A program made the translations under genes and the position numbers. From positions 186,001-250,000 of the forward strand of contig NZ_AP017368.1 in NCBI RefSeq assembly GCF_002355955.1: 64,000 nucleotides of DNA, written 5' to 3'. This document shows, piece by piece, positions 16,642-25,632 of this stretch. Position 1 is the first letter of the stretch. The number at the start of each line of letters is the position of its first letter. Under the pieces are notes generated by a model. That model was not told where the DNA came from. It searched no databases and saw nothing but the letters and a program-made list of their open reading frames with translations. The DNA is from Candidatus Desulfovibrio trichonymphae (GTDB lineage: Bacteria; Desulfobacterota; Desulfovibrionia; Desulfovibrionales; Desulfovibrionaceae).

Positions 16642-17334
16642 TTGGCCCGTCACGCGGGGGGGGCGGTTCAGCCACTAGGGGGTAGAGCCTCTCGCTCCGA
16701 ATACTGGTGGGCAATACTGCCTGGTACAGTATGTTATTTTTTAGTTCTTTTTAATTTTATTTTCGGTTTTTGGTTTTTTGCTATTTCCAGCAACTACAGG
16801 AGTTACAGTACGTCGTTTTCATGATCTAAACGCAAGTGGCTGGATCTTCTTGGTATGGATTATTCTACTTGCAATTCCAGTCGTTGGTTTTTTTACATGG
16901 ATTGCTTTCCTGCTTTGGTTTTGTTTTCAAGGAACAGAAGGTGAAAACAAGTACGGCGCAGATCCATTATGTGCTGATACACATTACAATGAAAGCAAGG
17001 CTCAAGAAGAACGGCAACGCAGAAAGAATGAAGAACGCGCCAGACGTGAAGCTGAGAGAGAAAAAGTCCGGCGAGACCAAGACGCAGGCAGAGAGCAGGA
17101 ATACACGGGGAGCAGCCGAACAGATGACCAGTATGAGATATTAGGTGTGCGCGGAATATGAGCCTTGGCGAGATAAGACGGGCATACTTAAAATTAATCA
17201 AGTAGTACGCCCCGGACATGGTAGAACATTTGGGAGATGAGTTTAAGAAACTGGCGCACGAAAAACTGTCGCGCTTAATTCGGCGTAGGGGGAAGATTAT
17301 TCTATGGTCATATTATTTGACGTTAAAAGTATAA
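16642..17334 (+). pseudogene. Broken DUF805 membrane protein with coiled coil and C-terminal J-domain
   Basis: Three frames make up one gene. The first gives GGRASRSEYWWAILPG and a hydrophobic helix; the second gives VTVRRFHDLNASGWIFLVWI, a second helix pair and FQGTEGENKYGADP, which together are a DUF805 domain. The second frame then enters a charged coiled coil of about 45 residues and DDQYEILGV, the start of a J-domain. After another shift near 17155, the third frame gives SLGEIRRAYLKLIK, an in-frame TAG, YAPDMVEHLGDEFKKLAHEK and LSRLIRR. The HPD motif reads APD. A run of eight G lies at the start. The intact gene would have encoded a membrane-anchored J-protein co-chaperone. Confidence 0.75.
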
Positions 17335-18028
17335 AAAGATAAAAATTGCGAATAATTTGTGAATATGACTGGCTCCATGTCTCATTATCAAAGAAGGCAG
17401 TATGCAAAATGAGGGGCACGGTAGCTGCAGAAGGCTTGCAGCACGAAGCGAGGCAAGCCGAACGCGGTCTATGGAGTGATTTAGACACGATTGCACTTTG
17501 GGGATGGCGACGAATATAGCGAACCAACAGGCGTAAAAATAAGTGGTTTATATGTGCTGTGAACAAGAAGGGGAATTTACTGTTATTACAGCATTACATA
17601 GTGTGACATAACAATATCGTATCCAATGTGTCTATTTTCAAAGTTATGTTATTCATTTTTAGCTACATTTTATCATCCAGAAATATACGCACGGATAGTA
17701 ATGAAATTTATTTTGTTATCTATTACTATATCGTTATTACCGTAAAAACTCGAAAAAAAATTTAGATTGCCGTCAATCCAGCATGTGCTACTCTATAGGA
17801 TGATGGACAAAAGACCACATCCCCCGTCCAAAAGCCCTTCCCTGTACCCGACAGAGGCTCCTATAACTGCGTCTGTCCCGTTGCTTCCGGCGCATACAGC
17901 GGCGCGATATTCTGCCATTCCCCTAAGGAGATATGGCATAAATTGCACTATATGTCGATAATTTTATTGTATTTTATGATGGGAAATGCAAGGTCGTGAA
18001 AATGGCGAAAACCCTGATAACTTCACCT
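17335..18028. other. AT-rich non-coding interior of the decayed island
   Basis: I see no convincing gene in these 694 bp. The open frames (for example 17297-17566 minus and 17767-17961 plus) lack recognisable domains, ribosome sites and codon bias. Base composition is clearly more AT-rich than the flanks. Confidence 0.6.
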
Positions 18029-18083
18029 CTCATAACCCGAAGGTCCCAGGTTTAAATTCTGGCATAGAAACCAGAAAAATCAA
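18029..18083 (+). repeat. Right direct repeat (attR-like), degenerate copy of the tRNA-fMet 3' half
   Basis: It is 49/55 identical to 16492-16546. The anticodon loop CTCATAA and the CCAGAAAAATCAA after the tRNA are perfectly kept, whereas the acceptor reads CATAGA instead of CCCCGC, so it cannot be a functional tRNA part. Confidence 0.85.
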
Positions 18084-18084
18084 T

Positions 18085-18115
18085 GGGTTACGGTGAAAAT
18101 CGTAAGCCCTTTTTT
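18085..18115 (+). terminator. Terminator-like hairpin carried beyond the right repeat
   Basis: GGGTTACG pairs with CGTAA(G)CCC, followed by TTTTTT. It corresponds in place to the tRNA-fMet terminator although its sequence has diverged. Confidence 0.6.
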
Positions 18116-18334
18116 GGTTATTCCGCCTCACGGCAGCGGACGATTCTCTCTCTCGCAACGGCAGGATACCTGTTGACGGTGTTCCGGTTGATATCAACAA
18201 TTTTGTCAAATTACAGAGTGTCCAGCTCAAAAGTCAACAGCTTCACAAAAAACATTCACAGCGCGGTGGCGGGGCCGCCAGTAACAAGTCTGCCCGTGCT
18301 TGCCAAGATCGTTCTTGAAAGTATATAGAACGTC

Positions 18335-19786
18335 ATGCTGGTGCAAAATTGTCATCCCCCCTTTTTTTTGCCGCTTGTCCGGCTTTTGTGCTGCGTCTGC
18401 TGTCTTGTCGCGTGGTCCGACGCGCAGACAGAAGCCGTGTCAAAAAAAACGCCGCCCGCGCCGATCTACACAGGTGGACGCCCCTTGGATCCACAAAGCG
18501 CGCGCCACGGCCTGCCAAAAGCCATCACCATGCCCGATGCAGTCTCCCGCGCGTTGAAATTTAATCCCTCGCTGGGCGCGCGGGAATCGCAGAGCCGCGC
18601 TTCGGAAGAAGGCCGTAAATCCGCGCGCGGCGCCTTCGGCCCCAAACTCGGCATGAGCTATACCGCCGTGAAACAGGAAAAAAAAACATCCCCCTCTACC
18701 GTGCGGCCGCCGGAAATGGGCATGTACAGCTATGGCGTTGAAGTCTCCCAAACGGTTTTTCAGGGCTTCAAACTGCTCGCCGACTACCAGAAAGCCGCCC
18801 TGCAGGCAGACAGCGATCAGGCCGCTCTGCGCAAGGCTGAACTGGATATGACAGAACAGGTGCAGCGGTATTTTCTGAATTACCTGAGAGAGGAAGAAAA
18901 TGTCCGCAGCGCGCAGGGATCCCTCGCGCGGCTGCGCGACCAGCTCAACATAACAAACGCCTTTTATGAAGTCGGGCTGCGACCGTGGCTTGATGTGCTG
19001 CAGGCGGAAGTGAATGTCAGCCAGTCGGAAAATCTGCTGGTTCAGGCTGAAAACAACCTTGACACCTGCCTTGCCATGCTCAACACCCTGCTGGGCCTGC
19101 CGGCCACGGCACAAACCGGCTATATGGGCAAACTGATCCATATCCCTTTTAATCTTTCCCTAGAACAATGTCTTGAAATCGCCTACCGGCAGCGGCCTGA
19201 CCTGTATATAGCCGCAAGGGCCGTGGACATGGCCGGCAAGGATCAACGCGCAGTGCAAAGCGGCTACTACCCGCAAGTAGAGGCCTATTACAATATCACC
19301 AACACCGGCGATTCGCCGAACATGCAACGCGCAGGCGACAGCGGCTCACGCGGAACAACATGGGAAGCGGGAGCGCGAGCCACTTGGAACGTCTTTCAAT
19401 GGGGCACCACATGGTACGCCGACAAGCAGGCAGGCTTTCTTGTGACAAGAATGCGCTATGAAGAAGAAAACCTGAAGCTTGATGTGGGCTATGACGTTAA
19501 ATCAAAACTTCTCTCCGTGCGTGAAGCGGAAAAACGCATTGCCCTTGCTGAAAAAAGCGTGGAACAGTCCACAGAAGCCTTTAATGCCGCGCTGGCCCGC
19601 TACCGGGAACAGGTAGGCACCAATTTTGAAGTGCTCGACGCGTCATCAAAACTTACAACGGCAGAAGCGTCGCTGACAGGCGCAAAGGCAGACTATCTCA
19701 CGGCACTGGCGCAAATTTATGCGGTCATGGGCGAATTTCGCCCTGACCTGATGAGCCCCTCTCTTCAACATCCTGACAAACAATGA
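18335..19786 (+). CDS. TolC-family outer-membrane efflux/type I secretion protein
   Basis: The 483-residue protein starts with a hydrophobic signal (FFLPLVRLLCCVCCLVAW) and then shows two OEP repeats. The first has TMPDAVSRALKFNPSLGARE, a coiled-coil stretch and FYEVGLRPWLDVLQAEVNV; the second has SLEQCLEIAYRQRPDLYIA and REQVGTNFEVLDASSKLTTA. This duplicated pattern is the TolC trimer protomer, which forms the channel for tripartite export. A C6T8 tract lies in the signal-peptide codons. No inner-membrane ATPase or adaptor gene is next to it. The stop overlaps the RNase J start (ATGA). Confidence 0.88.
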   Translation: MLVQNCHPPFFLPLVRLLCCVCCLVAWSDAQTEAVSKKTPPAPIYTGGRPLDPQSARHGLPKAITMPDAVSRALKFNPSLGARESQSRASEEGRKSARGAFGPKLGMSYTAVKQEKKTSPSTVRPPEMGMYSYGVEVSQTVFQGFKLLADYQKAALQADSDQAALRKAELDMTEQVQRYFLNYLREEENVRSAQGSLARLRDQLNITNAFYEVGLRPWLDVLQAEVNVSQSENLLVQAENNLDTCLAMLNTLLGLPATAQTGYMGKLIHIPFNLSLEQCLEIAYRQRPDLYIAARAVDMAGKDQRAVQSGYYPQVEAYYNITNTGDSPNMQRAGDSGSRGTTWEAGARATWNVFQWGTTWYADKQAGFLVTRMRYEEENLKLDVGYDVKSKLLSVREAEKRIALAEKSVEQSTEAFNAALARYREQVGTNFEVLDASSKLTTAEASLTGAKADYLTALAQIYAVMGEFRPDLMSPSLQHPDKQ

Positions 19787-21447
19787 CAATCCATATGAAC
19801 GGCAGTCTCACCATCACGCCGCTGGGGGGCCTCGGTGAAATAGGCATCAACTGTCAGCTTTGGGAGGGCGCGAGCGGCGTCGTTATGGTGGACTGCGGCC
19901 TGATGTTCCCTGACGACGCACATCTGGGCGTTGATGTGGTCATTCCGCATTTCGGCGCGGTGAGCGGCATAAAAGACAAACTGCTCGGCATCGTGCTCAC
20001 ACACGGGCATGAAGACCACATCGGCGCGCTGCCGTGGCTTGTTCCCGAACTTAGAGGCACGCGCATTTACGGTTCAAGCTTTACGTTGGCTCTCGTGGAG
20101 CACAAATTGCGCGAGCACGAAATTCTTGACTGGGTGGAACTGTGCCCTGTGAATGCGGGTACGGTTCTGGATCTGGGTGATCTGAGATTCCATTTCTTTC
20201 CTGTCTGTCATTCCATCCCTGAATGCTTCGGACTGGGAGTGGAAACGTCCGTCGGCCGTATTATCCACAGCGGCGACTTCAAAATTGATCCGCATCCGCT
20301 GAGCGGCACAGGAACCGACCTGCAGATGTTCAGAGATTTCGCCGGACTAAAAGGCGCGCGGCTTCTGCTTTCTGATTCCACCAACGTGATGCGCGACGGG
20401 CGTTCGCTCACGGAACGCGAGGTCAAGGAATCGCTCGCTGGAATTTTTGACGCGGCCAAAGGCCGCATTGTGATCACACTCTTTTCCAGCCATATACAAC
20501 GGATACAGGAGGTTTTCGATCTCGCGGTGGAACGTGGGCGTACCGTGGTGGTAAGCGGCAAATCTCTGGCCGGGAATATTGACACTGCACGCGCACTGGG
20601 TTTTGTGAAGCCGCCTGCCGACTTTTTCAACGCTCACACTGGCGTGCCGGATTTCCCGGACGAAAAACTCGTTCTTATGGTCACCGGCGCACAGGGCGAA
20701 CCGCTTTCAGCCCTTTCGCGCATGGTGCTTGGCGGGCATCGCCGGCTTTGTATACACAAAGGCGATACGGTGGTGATGAGTTCCAGAATGATCCCCGGCA
20801 ACGTAAAAGCCGTTTCCCGGCTGATCAATGAAATGTACCGGCTCGGCGCGGAAGTGCTGTATGAAAGCGTGCATGCCGTCCACGCCTCGGGCCATGCGCA
20901 CAGCGAAGAATTGCGCGACATGCTGCTTGCCGTGCGGCCGGAACTTTTTGTGCCGGTGCACGGCGAATACCAGCACCTTGTCAAGCACGGACGGCTGGCG
21001 CAACGTTGCGGCGTTGCCCCGGACAATATTGTGCTTTTGGAAAACGGACAACCGTTGACCCTGATGCCGGACGCATTCCGCCTGGACGCGCGCGTGCCGG
21101 TGGAATGCACGCTGGTGGACGGCAAGGGGGTGGGCGATGTCGGCTTTGCCGTCCTCAAGGAGCGCCGCATTTTGGGCGGCGAAGGCATGGTTGTTGTCGT
21201 TCTGGTCATGGATGCGGAAACAGGCAGTGTGCTCCACGGCCCGGAAATTATCTCAAAGGGATTTGTCTTTGGGCAGCGATACAGCCACCTGCTGGAAGAC
21301 GCAAAATGTCTCGTGCTGGACGCAATCAAGTCAGCACATGGCCGTTCAGGCCGCATGCAGGACAACATCCGTTCCTCGCTGCGAAGTTTTTTCAAACGTG
21401 TGCTGGAGCGTGACCCTGTTGTAGTGGCAATTATCAGTGCAGTATGA
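19783..21447 (+). CDS. rnj: Ribonuclease J (metallo-beta-lactamase/beta-CASP)
   Basis: RNase J is a 5'-3' exo- and endoribonuclease for mRNA and rRNA processing. The 554-residue protein has the zinc motif THGHEDHIGAL (HGHEDH at 74-79), the second histidine VCHSIPECFGLG, SGDFKIDPHP with a metal-bridging Asp, the beta-CASP segment VVVSGKSLAGN and VHASGHAHSEELRDML, and a C-terminal domain of about 100 residues. The start overlaps the TolC stop; a second ATG at 19795 is also possible. The coupling suggests cotranscription. Confidence 0.92.
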   Translation: MTIHMNGSLTITPLGGLGEIGINCQLWEGASGVVMVDCGLMFPDDAHLGVDVVIPHFGAVSGIKDKLLGIVLTHGHEDHIGALPWLVPELRGTRIYGSSFTLALVEHKLREHEILDWVELCPVNAGTVLDLGDLRFHFFPVCHSIPECFGLGVETSVGRIIHSGDFKIDPHPLSGTGTDLQMFRDFAGLKGARLLLSDSTNVMRDGRSLTEREVKESLAGIFDAAKGRIVITLFSSHIQRIQEVFDLAVERGRTVVVSGKSLAGNIDTARALGFVKPPADFFNAHTGVPDFPDEKLVLMVTGAQGEPLSALSRMVLGGHRRLCIHKGDTVVMSSRMIPGNVKAVSRLINEMYRLGAEVLYESVHAVHASGHAHSEELRDMLLAVRPELFVPVHGEYQHLVKHGRLAQRCGVAPDNIVLLENGQPLTLMPDAFRLDARVPVECTLVDGKGVGDVGFAVLKERRILGGEGMVVVVLVMDAETGSVLHGPEIISKGFVFGQRYSHLLEDAKCLVLDAIKSAHGRSGRMQDNIRSSLRSFFKRVLERDPVVVAIISAV

Positions 21448-21679
21448 CAAGTTGTCACATGGCGTTTTTTCGGGCGACACTCTTCTGCAGCAATCCAAAC
21501 AAGCGCTCTGTCTGATAACACACCAGGGTCTTGCTTTGTCCGGCAAGGCATCCTTGATGCGTTCCCGTCAACTTATTTTGAAGGTCGATAGGATCTGGGA
21601 TCTGGCAGAAACAGGACGGGCAACCGATTGTTGTAAGCCTCATACGGCGCAGGCTGCACGGTTGTATGCGGGAAAAGAA

Positions 21680-21712
21680 GCAGGCTGCCCAAAAAATATA
21701 AGGGTAGCCTGC
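21680..21712 (-). terminator. Intrinsic terminator of tRNA-Pro
   Basis: On the minus strand GCAGGCTACCC and GGGCAGCCTGC form an 11-bp stem (one mismatch) followed by TTCTTTT, 12 bp after the tRNA 3' end. The 230 bp between this and the RNase J stop hold no gene that I recognise. Confidence 0.75.
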
Positions 21713-21724
21713 TGTGTTTTAATG

Positions 21725-21801
21725 TGGTCGGAGCGACTGGATTTGAACCAGCGACCCTCTGCTCCCAAAGCAGATGCGCTGCCAGACTGCGCCACGCTCC
21801 G
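21725..21801 (-). tRNA. tRNA-Pro (UGG)
   Basis: The cloverleaf is complete: acceptor CGGAGCG/CGCTCCG, D arm GGCGCAGTCTGGCAGCGC, anticodon loop CTTTGGGAG (anticodon TGG), T arm GGTTCAAATCC and encoded CCA. The gene is 77 nt. Confidence 0.97.
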
Positions 21802-21820
21802 TAATGTGTGTCTGAGGCCC

Positions 21821-21840
21821 GCAACTATTTCAATAGTTGC
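21821..21840. repeat. Perfect inverted repeat upstream of tRNA-Pro
   Basis: GCAACTATT-TC-AATAGTTGC has 9-bp perfect arms and lies 19 bp upstream of the tRNA 5' end. It could be an operator or a hairpin; there is no T-run directly after it on either strand. Confidence 0.6.
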
Positions 21841-22019
21841 TGATTTATTAACAATGGCAATATATTTTGAAAAAATCAAGTGTAAAACAGTGGTATGCGG
21901 CGCAAGGCCTGAACAAGGCGTCCGCATCTGCCGTCAGATAGGGGAAAACGGTTTTGTTGTCTTGACTTTTTCTGTCTTGAAGTTGCACTGTGCCTCAGAA
22001 CGCTTAATAAGGATACCAA

Positions 22020-22598
22020 ATGAAAATCAGAAAACTTGTCGGCATTGATCTGCTCCCCAGTGAACGTCGGGCCAAAGAAATGGGCTTTCCTTATTTTCCT
22101 GTCCAAGAATTCATTGCATTCTATGCCGGGACGGATGTGGATATTATAGAAGTTCTTTGCACGCTGCAGCTTCGCGTGCCGGAGGATGGCACTGTGGAAG
22201 CCGCCGCGCAGGCCAGACAGCAATTTGAAAAGAAGCGGTACGCGCTTGAAATGTGCGGCGTCAGGGTGATTAAGTGCCCTTCCAAGCGAAGTCAAAACTC
22301 TCCCAGCGGTTTTAAGCAAAGCGATGACCAGCGGTTGATGATCAGAACACTGACTCTGGCCATGAAACTGCGTCCGGATTTTGTCACTCTTGTGGCGTCT
22401 GACGGGGATTATACGCCAATGGTGGAATCCTTGCGCGATGAGGGCATACGGACAGAAGTTGTCGCCTCGCTGCCGCTGCTGGCAAACGACTTGCGGCGAC
22501 ATGCGGTGAATGTGATTGATCTTGACGCAGTGCTTGAGGATCTGCGCGCGCAGCAATGCGCCAATGGAACCTGCCGTCAATTTGGATGCTCAACCTGA
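22020..22598 (+). CDS. NYN-domain (LabA/DUF88-like) protein
   Basis: The 192-residue protein has the NYN signature region FVTLVASDGDYTPMVESLRDEG, with acidic residues equivalent to the PIN-like nuclease site, followed by EVVASLPLLANDLRRHAVNVIDLD. SDDQRLMIRTLTLAMK upstream supplies another conserved acidic helix. NYN proteins are RNA-binding PIN-fold enzymes. The usual N-terminal strand with FIDxxN is not evident: the protein starts MKIRKLVGIDLLPSERRAKE, so the first catalytic Asp may be Asp10 or may be missing. The ribosome site AAGGAT is acceptable. It stands alone. Confidence 0.7.
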   Translation: MKIRKLVGIDLLPSERRAKEMGFPYFPVQEFIAFYAGTDVDIIEVLCTLQLRVPEDGTVEAAAQARQQFEKKRYALEMCGVRVIKCPSKRSQNSPSGFKQSDDQRLMIRTLTLAMKLRPDFVTLVASDGDYTPMVESLRDEGIRTEVVASLPLLANDLRRHAVNVIDLDAVLEDLRAQQCANGTCRQFGCST

Positions 22599-22612
22599 CA
22601 GGGATTGGTCGC

Positions 22613-22720
22613 ATGAGCAATACAACTACAGTAACTATGGCTCTAGACCATCAGGTCTTTGTTTTCGGTGACCAGCCTCTTGAGGCAACCGATGAGTTGC
22701 TCCAGAAACGGGCTGTTTGA
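22613..22720 (+). other. Short open frame between the NYN gene and nadA
   Basis: An ATG opens 35 codons (MSNTTTVTMALDHQVFVFGD and on to LLQKRAV). The opposite strand over the same bases reads SPFLEQLIGCLKRLVTENKD, which also looks protein-like, so this may be the end of a lost minus-strand gene instead. Neither can be assigned to a family. Confidence 0.25.
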
Positions 22721-22737
22721 GCGAGCCCCGCCGCCCC

Positions 22738-23790
22738 TCACGCGTCCGTCTGCATTATCCGCAGCATGCGCTCCAGGGCGAGTTTCGCGTTTTCCCGCAA
22801 TTCCTCGGGGGCCGTGACCATAAAGCCGTCGTCCCCCGCCGCCACGGCGTCCAGACAGGCGGCGAGCCGCTTTTCTGTTGTCTGGGCCATATGTGTGCAG
22901 GCGCTTTCCACAAGAGGCAGCACCGTCACTCGGCCGCGGTTTTCGCTCGCCAGCCGTTTCACCAGGTTGATTTCCGTGCCCACAATGACGACCGCGCCGT
23001 CCGGCGCCTCGTTCACGTAGCGGATGATAAAGGAAGTGGCTCCCGCCGCGTCCGCCGCGGCCACAACATCCGGCGTGCATTCGGGGTGCACCACAACGCG
23101 GGCACCGGGGTGTTCGGCACGCATGCGCTCTATCTGGCGGGTATTGAAACGGATGTGGATAGAGCAAAAGCCCGGCCAGAGCAGCAGGCGGGCTTTTGCC
23201 GCAGCGGCCGGGTCAAAGAGTTCGCCCTTGCCGCGCACGCTGAGTACGGCACGCTCCGCAACGGGCATTCTCAGCGTGTCCGCCATGTTCCAGCCCAGGT
23301 TCCTGTCCGGCAGAAAGAGCACGGCGTCGCCCTGCTCCAAAGCCCAGCGTAGCATGGTTGCAGCGTTGGCCGAGGTGCACACCGTGCCGCCGTGCGCGCC
23401 GACAAGGCTTTTGAGCCCGAGGGTGGAGTTGACGTAGGCGAGCGGCACCACCTTGCGGCCGTTCTCGGCAAGCCGCCGCCGCACCGTTTCCACAACAGGC
23501 ACTTCAGACATCATGGACATGCTGCACTCGGCCGACGGCTCGGGCAGATGCACCCTCTGCCCTTTCCGCGCCAGCAGGGCCGCTGATTCCGCCATGAAAT
23601 AGACCCCGCAAAAGACGATGTCTTGCGAGGCCGTTTCCTTCACCCTGCGGGCCAGTTCCAGGGAATCTCCGCGCAGGTCGGCGTGACGGATGACCGCGTC
23701 GGCCTGATAGTGGTGGCCCACGACGGTCAGCGCCGCGCCGAATCTGCGGCGCGCTGACTCTATGCGCTCATTGAGGGACAGTGCTGTCAT
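22738..23790 (-). CDS. nadA: Quinolinate synthase
   Basis: NadA condenses iminoaspartate with DHAP to quinolinate in NAD synthesis, using a [4Fe-4S] cluster. The 350-residue protein has VVGHHYQADAVIRHAD, AYVNSTLGLKSLVGAHGGTVCTSANA with the first cluster cysteine, LLLWPGFCSIHIRFN with the second, and VVHPECTPDVVAAADAAGAT with the third. MVTAPEELRENAKLALERML ends the protein. AGGAAG stands before the ATG at 23790, preferred over the upstream 23841. No nadB or nadC is next to it here. Confidence 0.93.
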   Translation of the reverse strand: MTALSLNERIESARRRFGAALTVVGHHYQADAVIRHADLRGDSLELARRVKETASQDIVFCGVYFMAESAALLARKGQRVHLPEPSAECSMSMMSEVPVVETVRRRLAENGRKVVPLAYVNSTLGLKSLVGAHGGTVCTSANAATMLRWALEQGDAVLFLPDRNLGWNMADTLRMPVAERAVLSVRGKGELFDPAAAAKARLLLWPGFCSIHIRFNTRQIERMRAEHPGARVVVHPECTPDVVAAADAAGATSFIIRYVNEAPDGAVVIVGTEINLVKRLASENRGRVTVLPLVESACTHMAQTTEKRLAACLDAVAAGDDGFMVTAPEELRENAKLALERMLRIMQTDA

Positions 23791-23903
23791 GCTGCTTCCT
23801 GCTGGTAAATATTTTTTCAACGCGGCTTCAGCATAGGGCATTCGCCGCTGATTTTCAAGATGTGCCGGCTTTGCCCGGCCGTTGTTTTTTGGTATGGTGG
23901 CGC

Positions 23904-24452
23904 ATGTACAACGAGCATGGTCATTTTTTCGCCCTGAACGCCCTGCCGCCCGAAGGCAGGGAGGTCACGATCACAGATCAGTCTGTGTGGTTGACGCCGC
24001 TGGCCGCCTTTCACATGGCCTGCACGGTGCGCCGGCCGCTGGCCGCAACGGTGCACATGCTGCCTGCCGCAAACGGCTGTCTGGTGCGCGGCGCGTTGAC
24101 GGGCGAAGTGCTTCTGCCCTGCAGCCGTTGCGCGGAAGACGCCGTCACGGCGATCAACGCCTGCTTTGAAGAATTTGAAGAAACGCCCGCGCTTGACGCC
24201 GCCGGCAACCCCCTGCCCGGGGAGGAAAGCCGCATCGTCTTTCACAACAACGCACCCTTGCTTGACTTGGCCGCCCTGTGCTGGGAAGAATTTGTCCTCG
24301 CCCTGCCGCCGGCTCCGCTGTGCGCGCCGGCGTGCAGGGGCGTGTGCCTCGATTGTGGCGTGAACCTGAACACAGCGCTGTGCAGCTGCGCCCGCGACGA
24401 AACAGACCCGAGGCTTGCGCCCCTGCGGGCGCTGTCGCTCAAAAGCCGTTAA
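23904..24452 (+). CDS. DUF177 (YceD-like) protein
   Basis: The 182 residues fit the YceD/DUF177 family: GEVLLPCSRCAEDAVTAINA (a CxxC), EFEETPALDAAGNPLPG and the C-terminal CAPACRGVCLDCGVNLN with paired cysteines, then CSCARDETDPRLAPLRAL. In most bacteria the gene directly precedes rpmF and affects 23S rRNA and L32 production. The next 140 bp do not encode L32 in any frame I checked, so that neighbour is absent here. The ATG at 23904 gives MYNEHGHFF; the frame is open further upstream but overlaps the nadA promoter region. Confidence 0.8.
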   Translation: MYNEHGHFFALNALPPEGREVTITDQSVWLTPLAAFHMACTVRRPLAATVHMLPAANGCLVRGALTGEVLLPCSRCAEDAVTAINACFEEFEETPALDAAGNPLPGEESRIVFHNNAPLLDLAALCWEEFVLALPPAPLCAPACRGVCLDCGVNLNTALCSCARDETDPRLAPLRALSLKSR

Positions 24453-24593
24453 CAAAGGAAGCCACCACGTCCACACTGCTGTCCTCCTTTTCCGAGCGTG
24501 TCCTCGCCAAGCCGTCTCGGCCCGCAAGACAAAGATGCCGGCTGGTAGAGGGCGCCTGCCCGCGGTGCATGCCCGGCCCACCGAAACAACACA

Positions 24594-25604
24594 TCAAACA
24601 ATCGCTGAAGCAGCACAGACAAACCAGAGCAACAACGCGCCGCAAAGGCCGCCCCAGCGTAAAAGCGCGCACAGCGCGAGCAGGCTCGCTTTATCCCAGT
24701 CCGCAGCGGAGCTTTCCGGCGGTCCGAGCCAGGGTTTATGCGTCAAAATGCCGAAATAAACCGCAGGCCCGGCCATACGGCGTCCGCACAGCCAAGCGCA
24801 GACGGTCATGGGCCAGCCGGAGTTGGGGCTCGGCATGCCGCGCGCCTGCTCCGCCACGGCGCGAAATCCCGGCCAGATTCCCTTCCACAGCCGTGCGCCG
24901 GGCCGGATCGCCTGAAAAAACCTGTCAGTCAGCCACAGAACAATTACGGAAATTCTGGCAGGCACAAACGCCAGAAGGTCGTCACAACGCGCGCAGGCAA
25001 AGCCCAGTCGCGTCCACGGCTCAGCGACATACCCCCACATTGAATCCGCTGTGCTGACGGCCTTGTAACACCACAGCCCCACCGGACCCGCAACAAGCAA
25101 CCAGAAAAAGGGCGCGAAAAAAGCGTCTGTAAAATTTTCCGACAGCGTGTCTGCCAGTGTTTTACGCAGCAGGGGAATGTCCATCATGTTCACATCCCGG
25201 CTGACAAGCATGGAAACAGCTGAGCGCGCCTGATCCGGAGAGCAGATTTCCACCTGACGGAGCGTTTCCCGGCCCGTTGTGACAAGACTGTCCAGAGCAA
25301 GGCCTGCCCAAGCAAAATATACGGCCGCCGCCACGCCGAGCCAGGGCAGGACAAGCAGCAGCCATACCGCGAAACCGACGGCCGCAATCAGAACAAACAG
25401 ACAGATAAAACCGGCCGCACGACCGGCGACCGGCGTATCCCACCGCCGCGCAGGAGCTTCCAGACAGTGCAGCATTCGTCCGGCCACACAAACCGGATGC
25501 GGCCAAGGGAACTTGGGATCGCCAAAAAGCGTATCCAGCAAAAAAGCCAGAGGCGCGAGCCACCAGCAATCCCAAACACTGTAGGGGAAAAAGCTTTCCA
25601 TCAT
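24594..25604 (-). CDS. cobD: Adenosylcobinamide-phosphate synthase
   Basis: The 336-residue protein is an integral membrane enzyme of cobalamin synthesis (CobD/CbiB). It attaches the aminopropanol arm to adenosylcobyric acid. WWLAPLAFLLDTLFGDPKFPWPHPV, near the start, is the family signature, then RDVNMMDIPLLRKTLADTLSENFTDAFFAPFFW, and AGPAVYFG in the last third. Several hydrophobic helices alternate with these loops. No cobalamin riboswitch fits into the 28 bp between this gene and trmL. Confidence 0.88.
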   Translation of the reverse strand: MMESFFPYSVWDCWWLAPLAFLLDTLFGDPKFPWPHPVCVAGRMLHCLEAPARRWDTPVAGRAAGFICLFVLIAAVGFAVWLLLVLPWLGVAAAVYFAWAGLALDSLVTTGRETLRQVEICSPDQARSAVSMLVSRDVNMMDIPLLRKTLADTLSENFTDAFFAPFFWLLVAGPVGLWCYKAVSTADSMWGYVAEPWTRLGFACARCDDLLAFVPARISVIVLWLTDRFFQAIRPGARLWKGIWPGFRAVAEQARGMPSPNSGWPMTVCAWLCGRRMAGPAVYFGILTHKPWLGPPESSAADWDKASLLALCALLRWGGLCGALLLWFVCAASAIV

Positions 25605-25632
25605 TCACAAGGCTGCGCAGCAGGATTTTAGT

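Noticed and set aside
18105-18290. Protein-like frame before tolC (GRIPVDGVPVDINNFVKLQS)
   Set aside because: No start codon and no recognised family; too short to call.
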